DNA of 64,000 nucleotides from Mesostigma viride. Taxonomy: Eukaryota; Streptophyta; Mesostigmatophyceae; Mesostigmatales; Mesostigmataceae. The DNA lies in NCBI GenBank assembly GCA_009746045.1, contig RPFO01000164.1, forward strand, positions 1,573,899-1,637,898. The letters are read 5' to 3'. Made by a program: the position numbers and the translations under genes. Shown in pieces: positions 46,158 through 64,000 of the stretch. Each line of letters begins with the position of its first letter. The first letter of the stretch is position 1. The notes beneath the pieces were generated by a model, which did no database searches, was not told the origin of the DNA, and saw nothing but the letters and a program-made list of their open reading frames with translations.

Positions 46158-47276
46158 TCGACGTGGTCGCTGACCCAGGAGCTGGAGAAACGACTCAACG
46201 GCACCGGACGTCACCAATCTTGATGCTGCGCACGGCCTTATATTATTCCCTTTGGTTTGCACATTTATTAGCAATGAAGAGTTGTGCGCTGATTTACCAT
46301 ATGTTTCCCACATTCTTAGGCACAGGCGCCTGGGCCTAGCTAGCCGGCCGGGAACCTGGCCCGCACAGATCAGGTAGATACATCACTAGATAGACTAGCT
46401 GGCACCAAGCCCGCCCATGCAGCCCGGGCGTTGTGTCCTCACGGGGCATGCCCCAGGCGCTGCGCACGCCGGCCGGGCCGCCCTCGATCCATGTCCAGAC
46501 TTTCCGCGATAGGCTAGCTAGCTAGGCATGGACATGTGCTGCCCTCGACGGGGCGGGCTCACGCCTGGGGAACACCCTAGCTGCATGGTTTGTCTGTAAT
46601 ATGGAGGCAGATGACCCGTAAAGATAGGTGGCAGACAGTAATGAAGGCCACCATCCCGGGGGCCCCAGTCAGTGGGGCCTCCGCGTGTGACTAAGTTTGG
46701 CATGCACAGCGATTCGAGCCGTGGTGCCCGCAACCCTGTAACTAGGAACTAGACATAGCTAGGTACATCCATCCACCCCATCCCATATTCATGATTTCCC
46801 TGAGGATCGACTTATGCTCATGTGACGCAGTTACGTGTAAATTAATTAATTAATCAGTTGCATGTCAAATTATTATTTGCAACCCATGCTGGCCATGCGC
46901 TGGGTGCATAGAGACCGTTCGTGCACATGCTCGCTGCAGAAAGTACCTAAGTATGGACGCAGGCGGTGGGGGCCCAGCAAACTGCCAGATGCCAGCACGA
47001 TGGTCTCTTGCAGCGACATCTTGGGTAGACACTCTGGAGGGATAGACTGACACTGGACCATGTGCACCCAGCACACCGGCCCAGGTGAGGGCATGTCGCG
47101 GGGACATCAAATCAATAACACAAGTACCAGTCCACGGCCTGCGTCGGCGCCAGCGGTTACTGTCTTTGGTTAACTAAGTACATGCCTATGAACGATGACC
47201 CACGCGGCTATTGCAGCCAGAAAACGCATGAAGGACTGGGCAGAGCTACCGCAACGGGATGTGTACGGCCCAAGAT
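46158..47276. other. Host-like non-coding DNA with retroelement remnant
   Basis: No gene is seen. The segment 46526-46860 is about 70% similar to 57516-57850 (GGTTTGTCTGTAATATGGAG and GCTCACGTGACGCAGT-type ends followed by TTAATTAATTAA). It is the degraded 3' part of a repeat family of LINE type. The first 60 bases after the junction may be old coding sequence but cannot be assigned. Confidence 0.6.
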
Positions 47277-53541
<6,265 letters not shown>

Positions 53542-54602
53542 AATTCGACAGAATTTGGACACACCCTCTTGCTGCGTTACGCTCACTGTGAGCTGGAGTA
53601 TGCTTGACCCCGAAAATAGACAGCTGGTTTTCGTCAGTATTTTGGTAAATGCGACTGTAAAAATTTAGCTCACTTCCAGTCGTAATTATGTGAGTTTGCC
53701 CCTTTGGTTTGCAAATATAATTTGCTCCCCCCGAACGTGCTTGCCAATTTTTTTGGTCGCACGTTCGGAACGAGACACGTGGGCAGTTGGCACCGGCCAG
53801 CAGCTCGGCCAGCGCACGCGCACGACCTGGCCTGCGTACTGTAGAAGCAAGGTCGTTATGTAAAATTGGCGCGCTACTGTAGAAGCAATACGCGAGGCAG
53901 CACGCGCCGCGCCGTGCCGATCGCTTGCGCTTGACATGTTCCAGGTAAATAGGTGTACGTTTATTCCAAATATAGCCAGTAGTTAATCCCTGCTAAGCCT
54001 AGGGTATCAAGATGTCAGCTTGCGCTTGACATGTGTGGGACGTCTTGGGAGCTTGTTTAGGTATGTTCTGGATTACGATACGAGGGTACTAGTAATACTT
54101 AATTATGTACTAGGTAGATATCCAGTTTCTGTGGTCCATAATTGGCTAATAAAATATACCCATTTCCCCGAATATCCAGTTTCTGTGGATTTCGTCAGCA
54201 TAATTGTTCGCAGTATGTGGCAACGACGCGCCATGGATGTGGCTTTATTATTCATTTATTCCCTGTTCCGACAGGGTTATTATTACTGTAGTACAGGCTG
54301 CAGTGGATCCATAGGCTGGTCCGACCTTATCAATTATCATGGGGGTAGCAAACAGGTGAGAAAAGGACTTGACCCCTACATTAAGCTTGCATTCCTGTGG
54401 GCTGCGACTTGCCGAAGTTGCCGACTTCACTAACTTGCGCGTGACAGCCGACAGGTGGCTTCGATCGGACATCGCTGTTTCAAGGTGGTAATAAAACATA
54501 TAAATGGGAATTTCGTGCTATGTTGTGAACAAAGTCTGGTCGTCTCTTTGTGTATGCTGCCTGGGCACTAGAGTGTTTGTATAGCCAGCAACATAACGGA
54601 AT
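53542..54602. other. Host divergent intergenic region
   Basis: Between the RBR gene start and CDC26. It is AT-richer; ATATCCAGTTTCTGTGG occurs twice (54119 and 54172) and GCTTGCGCTTGACATGT occurs twice (53923 and 54016). No gene is seen; it is likely to hold both promoters. Confidence 0.5.
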
Positions 54603-54788
54603 ATGCTTCGACGACCTGCGACGCAATTAGAATTGAAACTTGAAGATAAGGAAGAATATGAAGAGATGAAAGCACGCAGGGAGGCTGAAGCCGCGCAGAA
54701 ATTCGGCTCCCAAACCCCAGCAACCTCGCTATTTTCAACAGAAAAGGCCCCGTCTGTTGCAAGCAGAATCGGATTTAAACCACAGTAG
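54603..54788 (+). CDS. CDC26: CDC26/APC12-like subunit of the anaphase-promoting complex (host)
   Basis: 61 residues, intact and intronless. The start MLRRPATQLELKLEDKEEYEEM matches the conserved N-terminus of CDC26, which buries itself in APC6/CDC16 and stabilises it; the end ASRIGFKPQ fits the conserved R-I-G-Y/F-K-P-Q. It is slightly shorter than the human protein. The stop is 19 bases before the start of the CYTH gene on the same strand. Confidence 0.88.
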   Translation: MLRRPATQLELKLEDKEEYEEMKARREAEAAQKFGSQTPATSLFSTEKAPSVASRIGFKPQ

Positions 54789-54807
54789 AAATTTGTTTCA
54801 GATTGAA

Positions 54808-57074
54808 ATGGAAGTCGAAGTTAAATTGGCGTTGAAATCGGCCGAGGATCATGAGAAGTTGGGCCGCATTTTGAAGCCGTACCACCAGGTGACGTACATG
54901 CAAGAAAACATCTTCTTCGACGGCGCGAACAAGGAGTTATCTTCTCGTTCCGTCGTCTTTCGCATCCGGTTCTACGATGAGAATGCCAAGTGCACGTTGA
55001 CATTGAAGGGAGAGGCAGTCCTGCAGGACGGCGTGAGCCGCGCATCCGAAGAAGAGGTAGAAATGGAGCCTCTCCTTGCGCGCCAGATGGTCGCCGATCC
55101 TTCGATTATGTCGACAAGCACCGCTGTGCCAATGCTACAGCGTGTACGGGAAACGTACGGGATCAGGGCCTTTAAATGCCTGGGAGGTTTCCGGAACATC
55201 AGGGCCGTGCACAACTGGGAGGGCTACGTTTTGGAGTTGGATGAGACACAGGTAAATTGGCGAGATTGGAGGGGTTGTTGGGCGTATGGCCAAGCAATGT
55301 GCTGGCAGCATTTCTGCACTCGCACGTGGCTGTAGCCGAAAAGTGCCTGCCTGTCGGGTCACATCTGCCTGGTATGTTCCAAGTACTGTACGCGGTGGGT
55401 GTTGGCAGGTTAAGAGGATAGGCGGTAAAGCATGGGCGAGCCAGAGCATGTCGGAAGCTGTTGTTTCTAAACTGCGCCCTCAACTGTTATATCCTGCAGT
55501 GCAAGCATTAGGACCTTGATGCATCAAGTATCCTGTTCTGAGGTCAAGGTTGTCCCCTCGAGGTGCTCCGATGAGGACACCATCGCTTTCCTGTACCCGT
55601 CTATACTAAGCTTTGCGTATAGGTTGTTCTGTATGCAGCCTACCCCTTAGCGCACGACTGTATTTGATGTCATTCCAAAGCCCATCCTGTGCACGCTTGT
55701 AGGAAGGGTCCCAGGGGTGTTCATGCCCCAGGCGCCACCTGCTGATATATGCCCCGTGTCCAAAATCTCGGTCACGCGCCCGACCGCGCCTCCATGACAT
55801 CATTTGTTCTTTGCTGGCAAACCGCAGTGCGCACGCGGCGGACATGCTTTCCCCCCCGCCTGTCCCTTTTTTGGCCCTTTCTCCCCTGTGTCGGTGTCCT
55901 TAATCAAATGACTTACCCCCTTGGAACAACGCACCGGGTTGAGCTTAATTTCCCACTTGAGCTTATCTGATTGGACTGCTCATCATTTTGGACTCCTTTT
56001 CCCCTTGGGCGGCTTGCCATGTGGGTGGTTTTGCCATGTGGATGCTTCCCCCACGGGGTGTGCGCGCGTGGCCCGGCCAGTTTGTGTCGGGGTCCATGTA
56101 CGAGCTCGAGTGTGAGACCGACAAGCCTGAGGAGGCGTGCAAGAAGCTGTACGTGGGTGGCGGTGGTGGCACGTTGCATAGGGTCATCTCCGGATTCTCC
56201 CGATTTCTGGCCTACGGTGGTTGTCTACTTGATCTAATGGAATAAGACACGTGCAAGAAGCTGTACACATGCTATGGGACGCGTCCATGTGCAAGAAGCT
56301 GTACGTGTGACACCATGGGATGCTGTGTGAGGGGACATGTGTCAGGATGGGTGCAAGGAGCTGTTCGGGTGTGGCGGTGTATAAGTGTGGCAGTGTCAGG
56401 GGAGGCATCGAGCAGTACGTCGCGTGGCCATGTTCTGGCACATGTCGATCCGGCGCCAATGCTGGCCGCCGCGAGCCATGTGATCTTGTTTGAAATCTAT
56501 GGCCCACGTGCAGGCTGGCCCAAACGCTAGAAAGGGGACTATGAACTTCTCGCCAGAACGTGCCGACAGCCTGATGCTGCTGCTGCTGACATCTCACTGG
56601 TATGCCCCCAGGCGCCAAGGGAGGATGTGCTCTCAGTTTCTTGAAGAGCTGCAATTTGTCAACGAGGTGTTTGCTTCATGACATCAGCCCCTCCTATGGT
56701 CATCACGGAAGGTGCCATCAGCACAGTGATGGTCATCGAACGCTCGCTGTAGTCGCTAGTGCTTGCCCGCAACAATCGCCTGCTCACGATTGCGTGTTTC
56801 GCCCTCTTTACGTTTGGGCCCCTGCGTCTGCATGTCTGCCTCTGCTTCCGCCTCTGCCTTGGCTGTTGCCTTGGTGCCTTGCATTGGCTTCCCCTTACCA
56901 TGCCCCACCCCACCCTGGGGTCTCCCTCTCATCCTTTTCCTTGGTCTCTGCACATAATCACGCATGTGGACCGTGTGGATTCGCAGTGTGGATTTCCTGA
57001 CGGCCAACGGCGTCCAGCACAGCTTCTCCACCGAGTCCAAGTTCAAGCGCTTTGCCAAGGGCATCAAGTGGTGA
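54808..57074 (+). CDS. CYTH-domain (triphosphate tunnel) protein (host, three exons)
   Basis: Exons 54808-55251, 56081-56148 and 56987-57074 give 199 residues. The ExExK signature EVEVK is at residues 2-6. FRIRFYDENAKCTLTLKGE and YVLELDETQ are strands of the tunnel; exon 2 gives YELECET, and exon 3 VDFLTANG and SKFKRFAKG. Donors are GTAAAT and GTACGT, acceptors CCAG and CGCAG; the phases are 0 and 2. Members hydrolyse tripolyphosphate or thiamine triphosphate; the substrate here is not determined. The sequence upstream of ATG (TTTGTTTCAG, 54794-54803) could also be a splice acceptor. Confidence 0.88.
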
Positions 57075-58303
57075 ATGATCCAGGTGCTGGGCTGCTGTCC
57101 CTGCCAGGCCCTGCCAAGGGCATCTTGGGAACGTGCATGGACCACTAGCCATGAAACTTGCCCAGCACTGAACTTCTGTTATTGTTGGATGCTGTAGTTG
57201 GGGCGTGTACCACAATAACTGCATGTCTTGCGGTGAGCAAGTGTGTCGAATGATCCCCTCTTTGTAAGCAATCGTTGGAGGAATAGCAGGATCTGGATGA
57301 TACTTGGAGGCTCAGATCTTTTATGGGGTTCCACAAGAGATATTTGCCTTGATGCATTTCAAAGATCTCGCTATCATTTTTATTATTAACCACTCGAGTA
57401 TACTTTCAACTGGTGTACGTAGACTGTAGAGTACTTAAGACAACTACAGTGCACACACACACACACACAGAATAGAGTGAGAAAACTGCAGTTGTATCAC
57501 TTAACACGATATATCAGCTCCAATGGCATGGACATGTGCTACACTAGACGTGACGGGCTCACACCCGGGCAGCCTCCTGGTTTGTCTGTAATATGGAGGC
57601 AGATGGTACGCAAGGATAGATGGCAAGTAGTGATGAAGGAGACCACCCCCAAGTCTGTGGGGGCTCCGCGTGTGACCGCGTATGGCATTAATGAATTCAT
57701 AGCGATTCGGGCCGCGGCCGTGCCCACACCCCTGTAACTAGGACCTAGATAGCTTACACCATCCATTCCATCCCATGTTCCCCTCCCACTGAGGACTTAT
57801 GCTCACGTGACGCAGTCACGTGTCTATTAATTAATAATTAATGGACAGGTCTAGTAAATGGATTTCCTATACGTACGGATCGATCCTAGGTGAAAATGGC
57901 CCCGGATTTCCGAAATTTGCCTAGTTTTCGCCTAGCTTTCCCTAGCCTCCTCTCCCCCCAGGCTAGCCGCGACTAGGCTGGAAACTCCATTGATTTCGCC
58001 CGGGTTCCGTCGAGGTCAATGCCGTACCGGTTTCCCATGGGTACTGATTGAAAGAACACCATTGGAGCATGTGCATGACCGTACGGATTAGTTCGGTTTC
58101 GCGGCTTTGACGTCCCCCCCCTCCATCCATCCACGGGAATCTGTGCTACATGATCTCCCAACGGAGTCATTAAATTAAATTAAATTAAAATTTTATAACA
58201 TGCCTCCGTGGGGAGGTCATGTAGCACATATTTCATGATGGATGGGGTGGAGGAAGCCGCGTGATCGAACTATCCTAACTCTATCTAGAAAATCCTAACT
58301 ACA
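57075..58303. repeat. Host non-coding DNA with repeat copy
   Basis: A CA repeat lies at 57451-57468. A repeat copy of the family also at 46526-46860 covers 57516-57850 and ends in TTAATTAATAATTAAT. From 58140 two opposite LINE-type tails (TGCTACATGATCTCCC with TTAAA repeats, and its inverted partner) occur. No gene is seen. Confidence 0.6.
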
Positions 58304-58950
58304 CTACTCATCAAAACGCCTCCTCCGCTTGGGGGGAGGTGGCTTGCCCACAGGGTCGGGCGTGTGCGCCTTGACAATCTTCTTCCACCGCGTCTTGTCC
58401 TGCATGGCAGTCCAAAGACGGGAGAGAGAGTGGATGCGGTGCTCAAACTGGGCTGGGACCACTAGGTCGTCCAGCAACATCTGAACGTAGTTGGTGACAG
58501 GTTTCCCTACCCTTTTGGGAATGTCCGCGGGGCCAGGCCAGGTCAGAATGTGCCGCCCTGGCTGTCCAAGCCGCTGCGGGCCGGCCAGACCAAGGGTGGT
58601 GTCGACCTGGCTGGTGCGGGCAAGGTGTCCTACAAATGCTATCCTACGCTGCCTAATCTCGTCCGAAACACGAGGCATGCCATGATACAAAGACTCTGAT
58701 GACGGACGCTCGGAAAAACCTACGTTAAGGACCTGCCGGAGCATCCTGTAAACTGTGCCGTCGAGCCGAGCTGCCAGTTTGGGTGGGAGGGTCCACGCCT
58801 CGGCGCCATACGTGAGCACCGTGAGGACGAGGACCTTGAAGAGCATGCGCTTGCGGTGCCCGTCCAGGCCCTTCGAGCGCCAGTAAGGTGTGAGCGAACG
58901 GAGTTTGGCCCAGGCAAGGCCGATGCAATGCGAGACAGCAACCTACAAAC
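58304..58950 (-). mobile_element. LINE reverse transcriptase C-terminal fragment
   Basis: The frame (open to about 58950, without an ATG) shows the typical end of LINE reverse transcriptase: VLTVLTYGAEAWTLPPKL, RMLRQVLNV and IAFVGHLART. The tail TTAAA repeats near 58170-58200 fit the 3' end of a minus-strand insertion. It is 5' truncated. Confidence 0.8.
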
Positions 58951-59108
58951 AACCAATTCAGCCACGAGCCACGAGGTAGCCATGGCTGACGGCGGCGCTC
59001 ATAACTTTCACGTTTGAGCACCGAATTTAGTCGTGAATATCACAATCGCTTCGTCTTTCTAAGACGCACATGCTGATATAATTTTCCGACGCTATTACGC
59101 AATATACG

Positions 59109-60501
59109 ATGAGCAAACGCCCATCGACGCAACGCAGCCTGACGGCTGCGCTCGGCACTGAAAATACGTCTGCAGCTTCGGCTGCAGCTTCGCCATCAGG
59201 TCCGGCAGGCGGCAGTGACACTAGCCGCGCACTAGTAGTCGTTCAGCACCCTCCCGGGCTCCCCGCCTCGCCTTCAGCCTCGCCCGAGCCCAAACGCAGC
59301 CGCCCAACCGAACCTAGCTGGTCTGAGTACGACTTTGACGTTGACGAGTTATTTTCCACCTTCGACGTCAACAGACACGGCTATTTCGACAAGGCACCTA
59401 TCCGGATCCTGGAGCTTTTGTTTTATGGGTCGTATGCCTCCATTTTCGACCTGTGCCAGCGCCTCCAACGCCATAAATGCTTCCGCAGCCAGTCTGACGG
59501 CCAGTTCCAGCCTCGTGCACCTGACCTCAGTGTCTGGCTGGACGCGACCGCGCCTTCAGCTTGCCGCCCTCTTTTCCATCCTTCAGCGCTGTGCCATTGA
59601 CGTCTGGCGCCCCATCCCCCTGACCGAATCCGCCCTCCTCCTCCACCTCAACGAAGCCCTCTCACAGCACGTGACGCCCCTAGCTGCAGATGTGGCAGCT
59701 GTGAGTCGCACGCTGGCTGCTGAGCTCCCCACCATCCCCACCGCCGCCGCCGCCACCCTCCTCGCCTCCTCCACCGCCACCACCCCCACCTCCGACGCCA
59801 TCACCGCCCAGCTCCGTGAAATCGACCAGCGTCTTAACGACAACGCAATCGCCATCGAGGTCCTGCAGAACACCGCCGGCCTCACCGCCCAGGCGGTGAG
59901 GGACATCGCCGCCAAGCCAGCCCCTGCTGGCCTGGCCGGCGATGCTCCTCCCATCACGACCTTGGCGGACATGCTTAAGCAGCACACCACCTCCACCACC
60001 TCCGCCGTCGCAGCACAGCTCCAGCGGCAGACGCTTGACCTCCGCGAGGAGGCCGAGCTCGCCAAGCGCAGCCTTAACGTCACTGTCAAGAATCTCAAGA
60101 TGGAGGAAGGTGAGAATTCCGAGAAGCTTGCACGTGCTTTTGAGAGAGAAATCCTTGATCGCATGGGCCTTACTGGTGAGATCGAGCTGGCCGCCCACCG
60201 CCTTCCCCGCGCGCGGGGTAACGCAGGGCCGCCCCCGCTCCTTCTCACCTTTAAGACCCCGGCGGACAAGATTTCTTTTCTCAGACGCCGCAAGCGGCTC
60301 GAGAAGACTCTCTTCACCCTTGATGACGACCTGACCCTGGCGCAGCAACAACGGCGACGGGAGCTATGGCCGACCTACCTCCAGCTCCGGCAGACCAAGG
60401 CGGGCCAGCCGGTGTACTGGAAGGGGGCGGCCATCTACGTCGGCCACAAGCCCTGGCAGGCGACCCCCGCGGCCCCAGCGACTCCAGACGCCCCAGCTTA
60501 G
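59109..60501 (+). mobile_element. LINE ORF1-like gene (frame break)
   Basis: The first frame (59109, MSKRPSTQRSL) continues into a second frame near 59545; together about 463 residues. The C-terminal part has the LINE ORF1 pattern: a coiled coil (LREIDQRLNDNAIAIEVLQN), an RRM-like strand (NVTVKNLKMEEGENSEKLA), then LLTFKTPADKISFLRRRKRL and LTLAQQQRRRELWPTYLQLR. It binds RNA in such elements. It is not a host gene. The 3' region has the tail TGCTACATATACTCCC with CAATT repeats (60925). Confidence 0.75.
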
Positions 60502-61380
60502 GGGAATACAGCAGTAGTAGTGTAGAATAGATAGACCGTGGCCATGTACATGTACGCCTCCTAGAGGCACTATCCCAGCTAAGCCACGCGCTTTATTTAA
60601 TCATGTACATGCGTGCCTATGATGAGCCACACTCCAGATGATGCCTAGCTTTATTTAGTTATGTTGTGCCCATGCAGGGAGTAACTCTCTGCTGAGAGCC
60701 CCGCTTTAGCCTTTGTATAGCTATGCTGATCTTCCCCCCCATGACAGGCTCCCCCTTCGCTGGGCATAGCTTGAAGATCATGGGGATGCACGTGCCCTGG
60801 TGCACCTAGAGCAAGGGTCCTTTACATCCCCACCCTTGCAGGAAGTAGCTTAGGATGTATGATAGGCCATATGCCCCCTCTCACGGGCTATGTGCTACAT
60901 ATACTCCCAACGGAGTTATGTTACAATTCAATTCAATTCAATTCAAGGCCGATGCGGGTGTCCACATCGTCGGCGGTGTCAGGAAGCCAGCTCCCCAACA
61001 GCTTGAAGCGGTCGCGGAACGGGACCTCCGTCCCGTCGAGCAGGCGCGGCAGCGGTGTTTTACTGGATGCCCCTATCACCATCGCCTCAGTTTTGAACGG
61101 AGTCATGTTCTAATTTAATTTAATTTAATTTTTAATGACCGTACGTATCCCCGACTAGCTCGCTCTCCGAGGCCGCCAATCCTGCCAATTCCGGACATGT
61201 CCATCCTGCGTGCCCATATGCACGTATACCTCGATCGACCCCGACTAGCTAGCCTGGCTTACAATTATGGCCGGGGGATTTCCGAGCTAGTCGAAGTCAA
61301 GTGTGGGAAGAGCCTTAATTAATTAATTTATAGACATGTGACTGCGTCACGTGAGCATAAGTCCTCAGTGGGAAGAGCCT
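60502..61380. repeat. LINE debris
   Basis: Between 60502 and 60925 is the 3' untranslated part of the LINE. The minus strand of 60950-61113 encodes reverse transcriptase remnants (PLPRLLDGTEVPF and FKLLGSWLP). AATTT repeats (61112-61131) form the tail. 61310-61378 is an inverted piece of the repeat at 57785-57850. Confidence 0.65.
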
Positions 61381-61442
61381 TGACTATCATTTATTTATTT
61401 TGTCGACACCCGTACGTATACGTGACACATGCCGTCGCGCGT

Positions 61443-61735
<293 letters not shown>

Positions 61736-61799
61736 AGAGTATTAGTATAGTAGTAGTAGTAGCAGTAGCTAGCTACAGTAGTACTGTTGAGATACCGAC

Positions 61800-62640
61800 A
61801 ACGTACTAGATTAGTTAGGCGTACGTACTACCGACTGGACCCTAAAAAACCTCATGCATGCAGGGCCGGTCGCGGCCGCACACTACAAACCATCGGTAGC
61901 TTTGATAAGCTAGCTGCGGCTCGGAACTCCAATGCATGAGAGACGATTGCGAGCTTGGAAAAAATATACATGAATTTCCATTGAGAATGTGCGTAACAAG
62001 GTTTACTAAATTTGAATTGCTAGACACATAATGCTTTGACCAGCAAATTTTCCCTGGGGATGGAAAGGAAAACCCACAAACGGGCATGCTCTTTACATGC
62101 CAAGCTGCTTCCTCCACTGCGCCACTGTATGTGGGATCATGTGCCCCCAGTTTCATCAATCTCTGGACAAGTTCAAGGTACCCTCGGACTCGTGCCCTTG
62201 AGCAACCCAAAAGCCGTCTTGCCTGTATCCGGCTTACGGCCAGGCGATGCCGACGGCGCGTCTGCAGCGCCTTCCACTTCCCCCCCTTGCCCTCCCTGTG
62301 CAGAATGTCCCGTGTCCCGGACCCCACCTGGCGTCGTCGCTTGCTTGACGGAATGCCTGGGACTGTGTGGCGAGTGCAGCTTGACCATATCGATCATGTT
62401 CACGACGGACGTGGGCGCGTCGGTGCGGGCGGCGAGCCGCGAGACGTCCTTGAGCAGGCCGCGGCTGCTCTGGATGACGCGGGGGGAGAGCGAGCCCCCC
62501 TCGCGGCCACCCACGGCGGAGGCCTCGGACGTGATCTGCTGGAGCGACTTGTGGCTGGTGGCCGCATCATCAGCCGTGCCGCTGCGAAGGTTCGGCGCCT
62601 GTGAGCGACGCAGGAAACATGCGCAGGAAACATAACAATC
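61800..62640 (-). other. Candidate host exon, unrecognised
   Basis: A minus-strand open stretch from 62605 (acceptor CTCACAG before GCGCCGAACC) encodes a polar helical sequence (KSLQQITSEASAV, RGLLKDVSRLAARTD, VVNMIDMVKLHSPHS). The frame is not settled and it may be the 3' part of the gene seen at 63042-64000. Below 62100 nothing is seen. Confidence 0.35.
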
Positions 62641-63041
62641 CAGCATGTATAGCAACATGGACCAATTCATTAAGTAGGGCAGCACAAGTGGGAAATGTGT
62701 GCAGAACGCTCATGGAACGCTGCAGCCCCACTATCACAGCAATGGCCGAAGGATCCTAGTACTTCCCATGCACACAGAGTACTTACCGCACATGATGAGC
62801 AGCCTCTCTGCATGCAGCTTGCTCGGGCAGCCCTGGCACGACACTACCAAGAGGATTAAACTAAATTAGGCTAATCTAGAAAACCCTAACTACCTAGAGG
62901 ATGGTGGTGTCATACCCCAGATGACAATACATGCACCAGTGCAACATCACTGACACCTGGAACAGTGGAACCAGCCGACTGCCTACAACTCTTTCGTTCC
63001 CTCTCTTCTCTCTCTTCCCAAACGCACACCACGGGACTCAC

Positions 63042-64000
63042 CCTGTGGCCCGTCTTGTAGTGCTGCAGCGCCGAGTTTAGCTCCCCCATTAAATTGCGGT
63101 AGCTGGCCCACGCGCCCTTGGCGTCGTGGCGCGCCTCAAAGAACTGGCGCACACGTGGGCGGGACACAGCGGCGATGTGGCAGACACAGCACGAGGGAGG
63201 CGTGAGTAGGAGAACGGACCAGTTCCATGCAGTGACAGAGGCAAGAGCACTAGTCGTAAAAGAACGAGCTACACAATTGCTCACAGTTGGAAATCCCACC
63301 ATTCCCATGCCTTCAGACGACATGATGGTGTGGGCGGACTCCACTTGATAGGAGTCTCTCTTGACAGGACAGCACAACCCTAGACGAGACATCCCTTGTC
63401 AAGAGGGCAAAAAGGAACTTGGTCCGCGAACGTCCTCCAGTGCATATAAATGTGCGGCGACCTTGGTGCGACACATGAGCAGGCTGCAAGCGGTGACACT
63501 CGACATGAGCTGACAACGGCCTGCGCTGCCACGAAAACCGTCGGTCCCATGGCCATCTCAGGAACACGCCTCGACCATGGCCCTTGATGGTGCCTTGCTG
63601 TGCATTTACAAGCAGCACAAACCACAGGCCGCCGCTGCTTCTTCTCTCACGCTCAAACCCTTTCCTGACCCTACCCACATGGCGCACCGCATGGGGTGGT
63701 CCGCCACCTGGCACGTCCTCCAGCTAGAGCTGATGAATTCGACCCCTCCGCTTCCTACTGGGAATCGTAGAGCCTTTTTGGTGCGGCCACCCACCTGCTA
63801 AAACTCCTGCACACGCATGAAACTATTGTGACGGATTGTAACATAAACGCTAATGTGACATAAACGCTGTTTTAACATAGCAAATATTGTATGTGAGTGT
63901 CCCACCTACCTGCTGGAACTCCTGCACGCGCAGATCGAGCGCGAGGAGCACCTCTGGGCTGTCCCCTGCCAGCTTCTCCGCCAGGCTAGCGTACAGCTCT
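63042..64000 (-). CDS. Partial host gene, two exons seen
   Basis: Exons 63910-64000 (open at the window edge) and 63042-63143 on the minus strand join in phase 0. Their product reads LYASLAEKLAGDSPEVLLA, then FFEARHDAKGAWASYRNLMG and LNSALQHYKTGHR. The donors GTAGGT and GTGAGT are good. The second exon resembles the helical spacing of BRO1/ALIX-type proteins, but this is weak and I make no firm call. The gene continues beyond the window. The part 63144-63909 is the intron. Confidence 0.5.

Overview
The window looks like a nuclear genome segment of a green alga carrying the right-hand part of an endogenous giant virus (Nucleocytoviricota). Positions 1-46157 are virus-like: dense, mostly intron-poor genes on both strands, including two major capsid proteins, an A32 packaging ATPase, a D5/SF3 helicase, a herpes/phycodnavirus-type primase, a RuvC-like resolvase, a YqaJ exonuclease, KilA-N, MYND, RING/TRAF, F-box and SLATT proteins. 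From 46158 the sequence changes to ordinary eukaryotic DNA: intron-rich genes (an RNF14-like RBR ubiquitin ligase, CDC26/APC12, a CYTH-domain protein), LINE debris and microsatellites. Retrotransposons inside the viral part, and the abrupt junction, argue for integration rather than a free virus. A separate primase and D5 helicase resemble the Algavirales arrangement. The host assignment (Chlorophyta, perhaps Chlamydomonadales) rests on PAT/Kangaroo-type retroelements and gene structure and is an inference.

Layout. 1-2706: two tandem capsid genes, each with one frame break. 2750-4230: MYND gene, a duplication of its 3' end, and a palindromic tandem repeat. 4976-7186: KilA-N gene with a probable spliceosomal intron. 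7568-18667: morphogenesis and replication block (A32, JAMM protein, unknown virion-like proteins, RING/TRAF, histone-fold candidate, F-box, KilA-N-like, D5 helicase). 18671-32899: two viral genes each split by a PAT-type tyrosine-recombinase retrotransposon in opposite orientations (18888-24276 and 28732-32682); removing the elements restores an open frame in both. Between them lie the resolvase, exonuclease and small membrane proteins. 33519-39032: primase, a nucleotidyltransferase-like gene, an ADP-ribosyltransferase-like protein and a coiled-coil gene. 39048-39880: non-coding iteron-like region. 39881-46157: a 2.4-kb nearly perfect inverted repeat around a 1.44-kb spacer, ending at the host junction.

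Functional picture. The viral part covers capsid building and packaging (MCP, A32, candidate structural proteins), replication and recombination (D5, primase, resolvase, YqaJ), and host interaction (RING, F-box, MYND, ADP-ribosyltransferase, SLATT). GATATTT-type motifs cluster upstream of the helicase, primase and KilA-N genes and in the inverted repeat, suggesting a shared control or origin element. Three adjacent protein families share one N-terminal Cys/His module. Several viral genes carry single-base frame breaks, many at homopolymers, so either decay or sequence error is possible. The host part has gene models consistent with splice sites: a six-exon RBR gene (minus) whose intron holds a 1.6-kb tetranucleotide array, and CDC26 plus CYTH only 19 bases apart on the plus strand.
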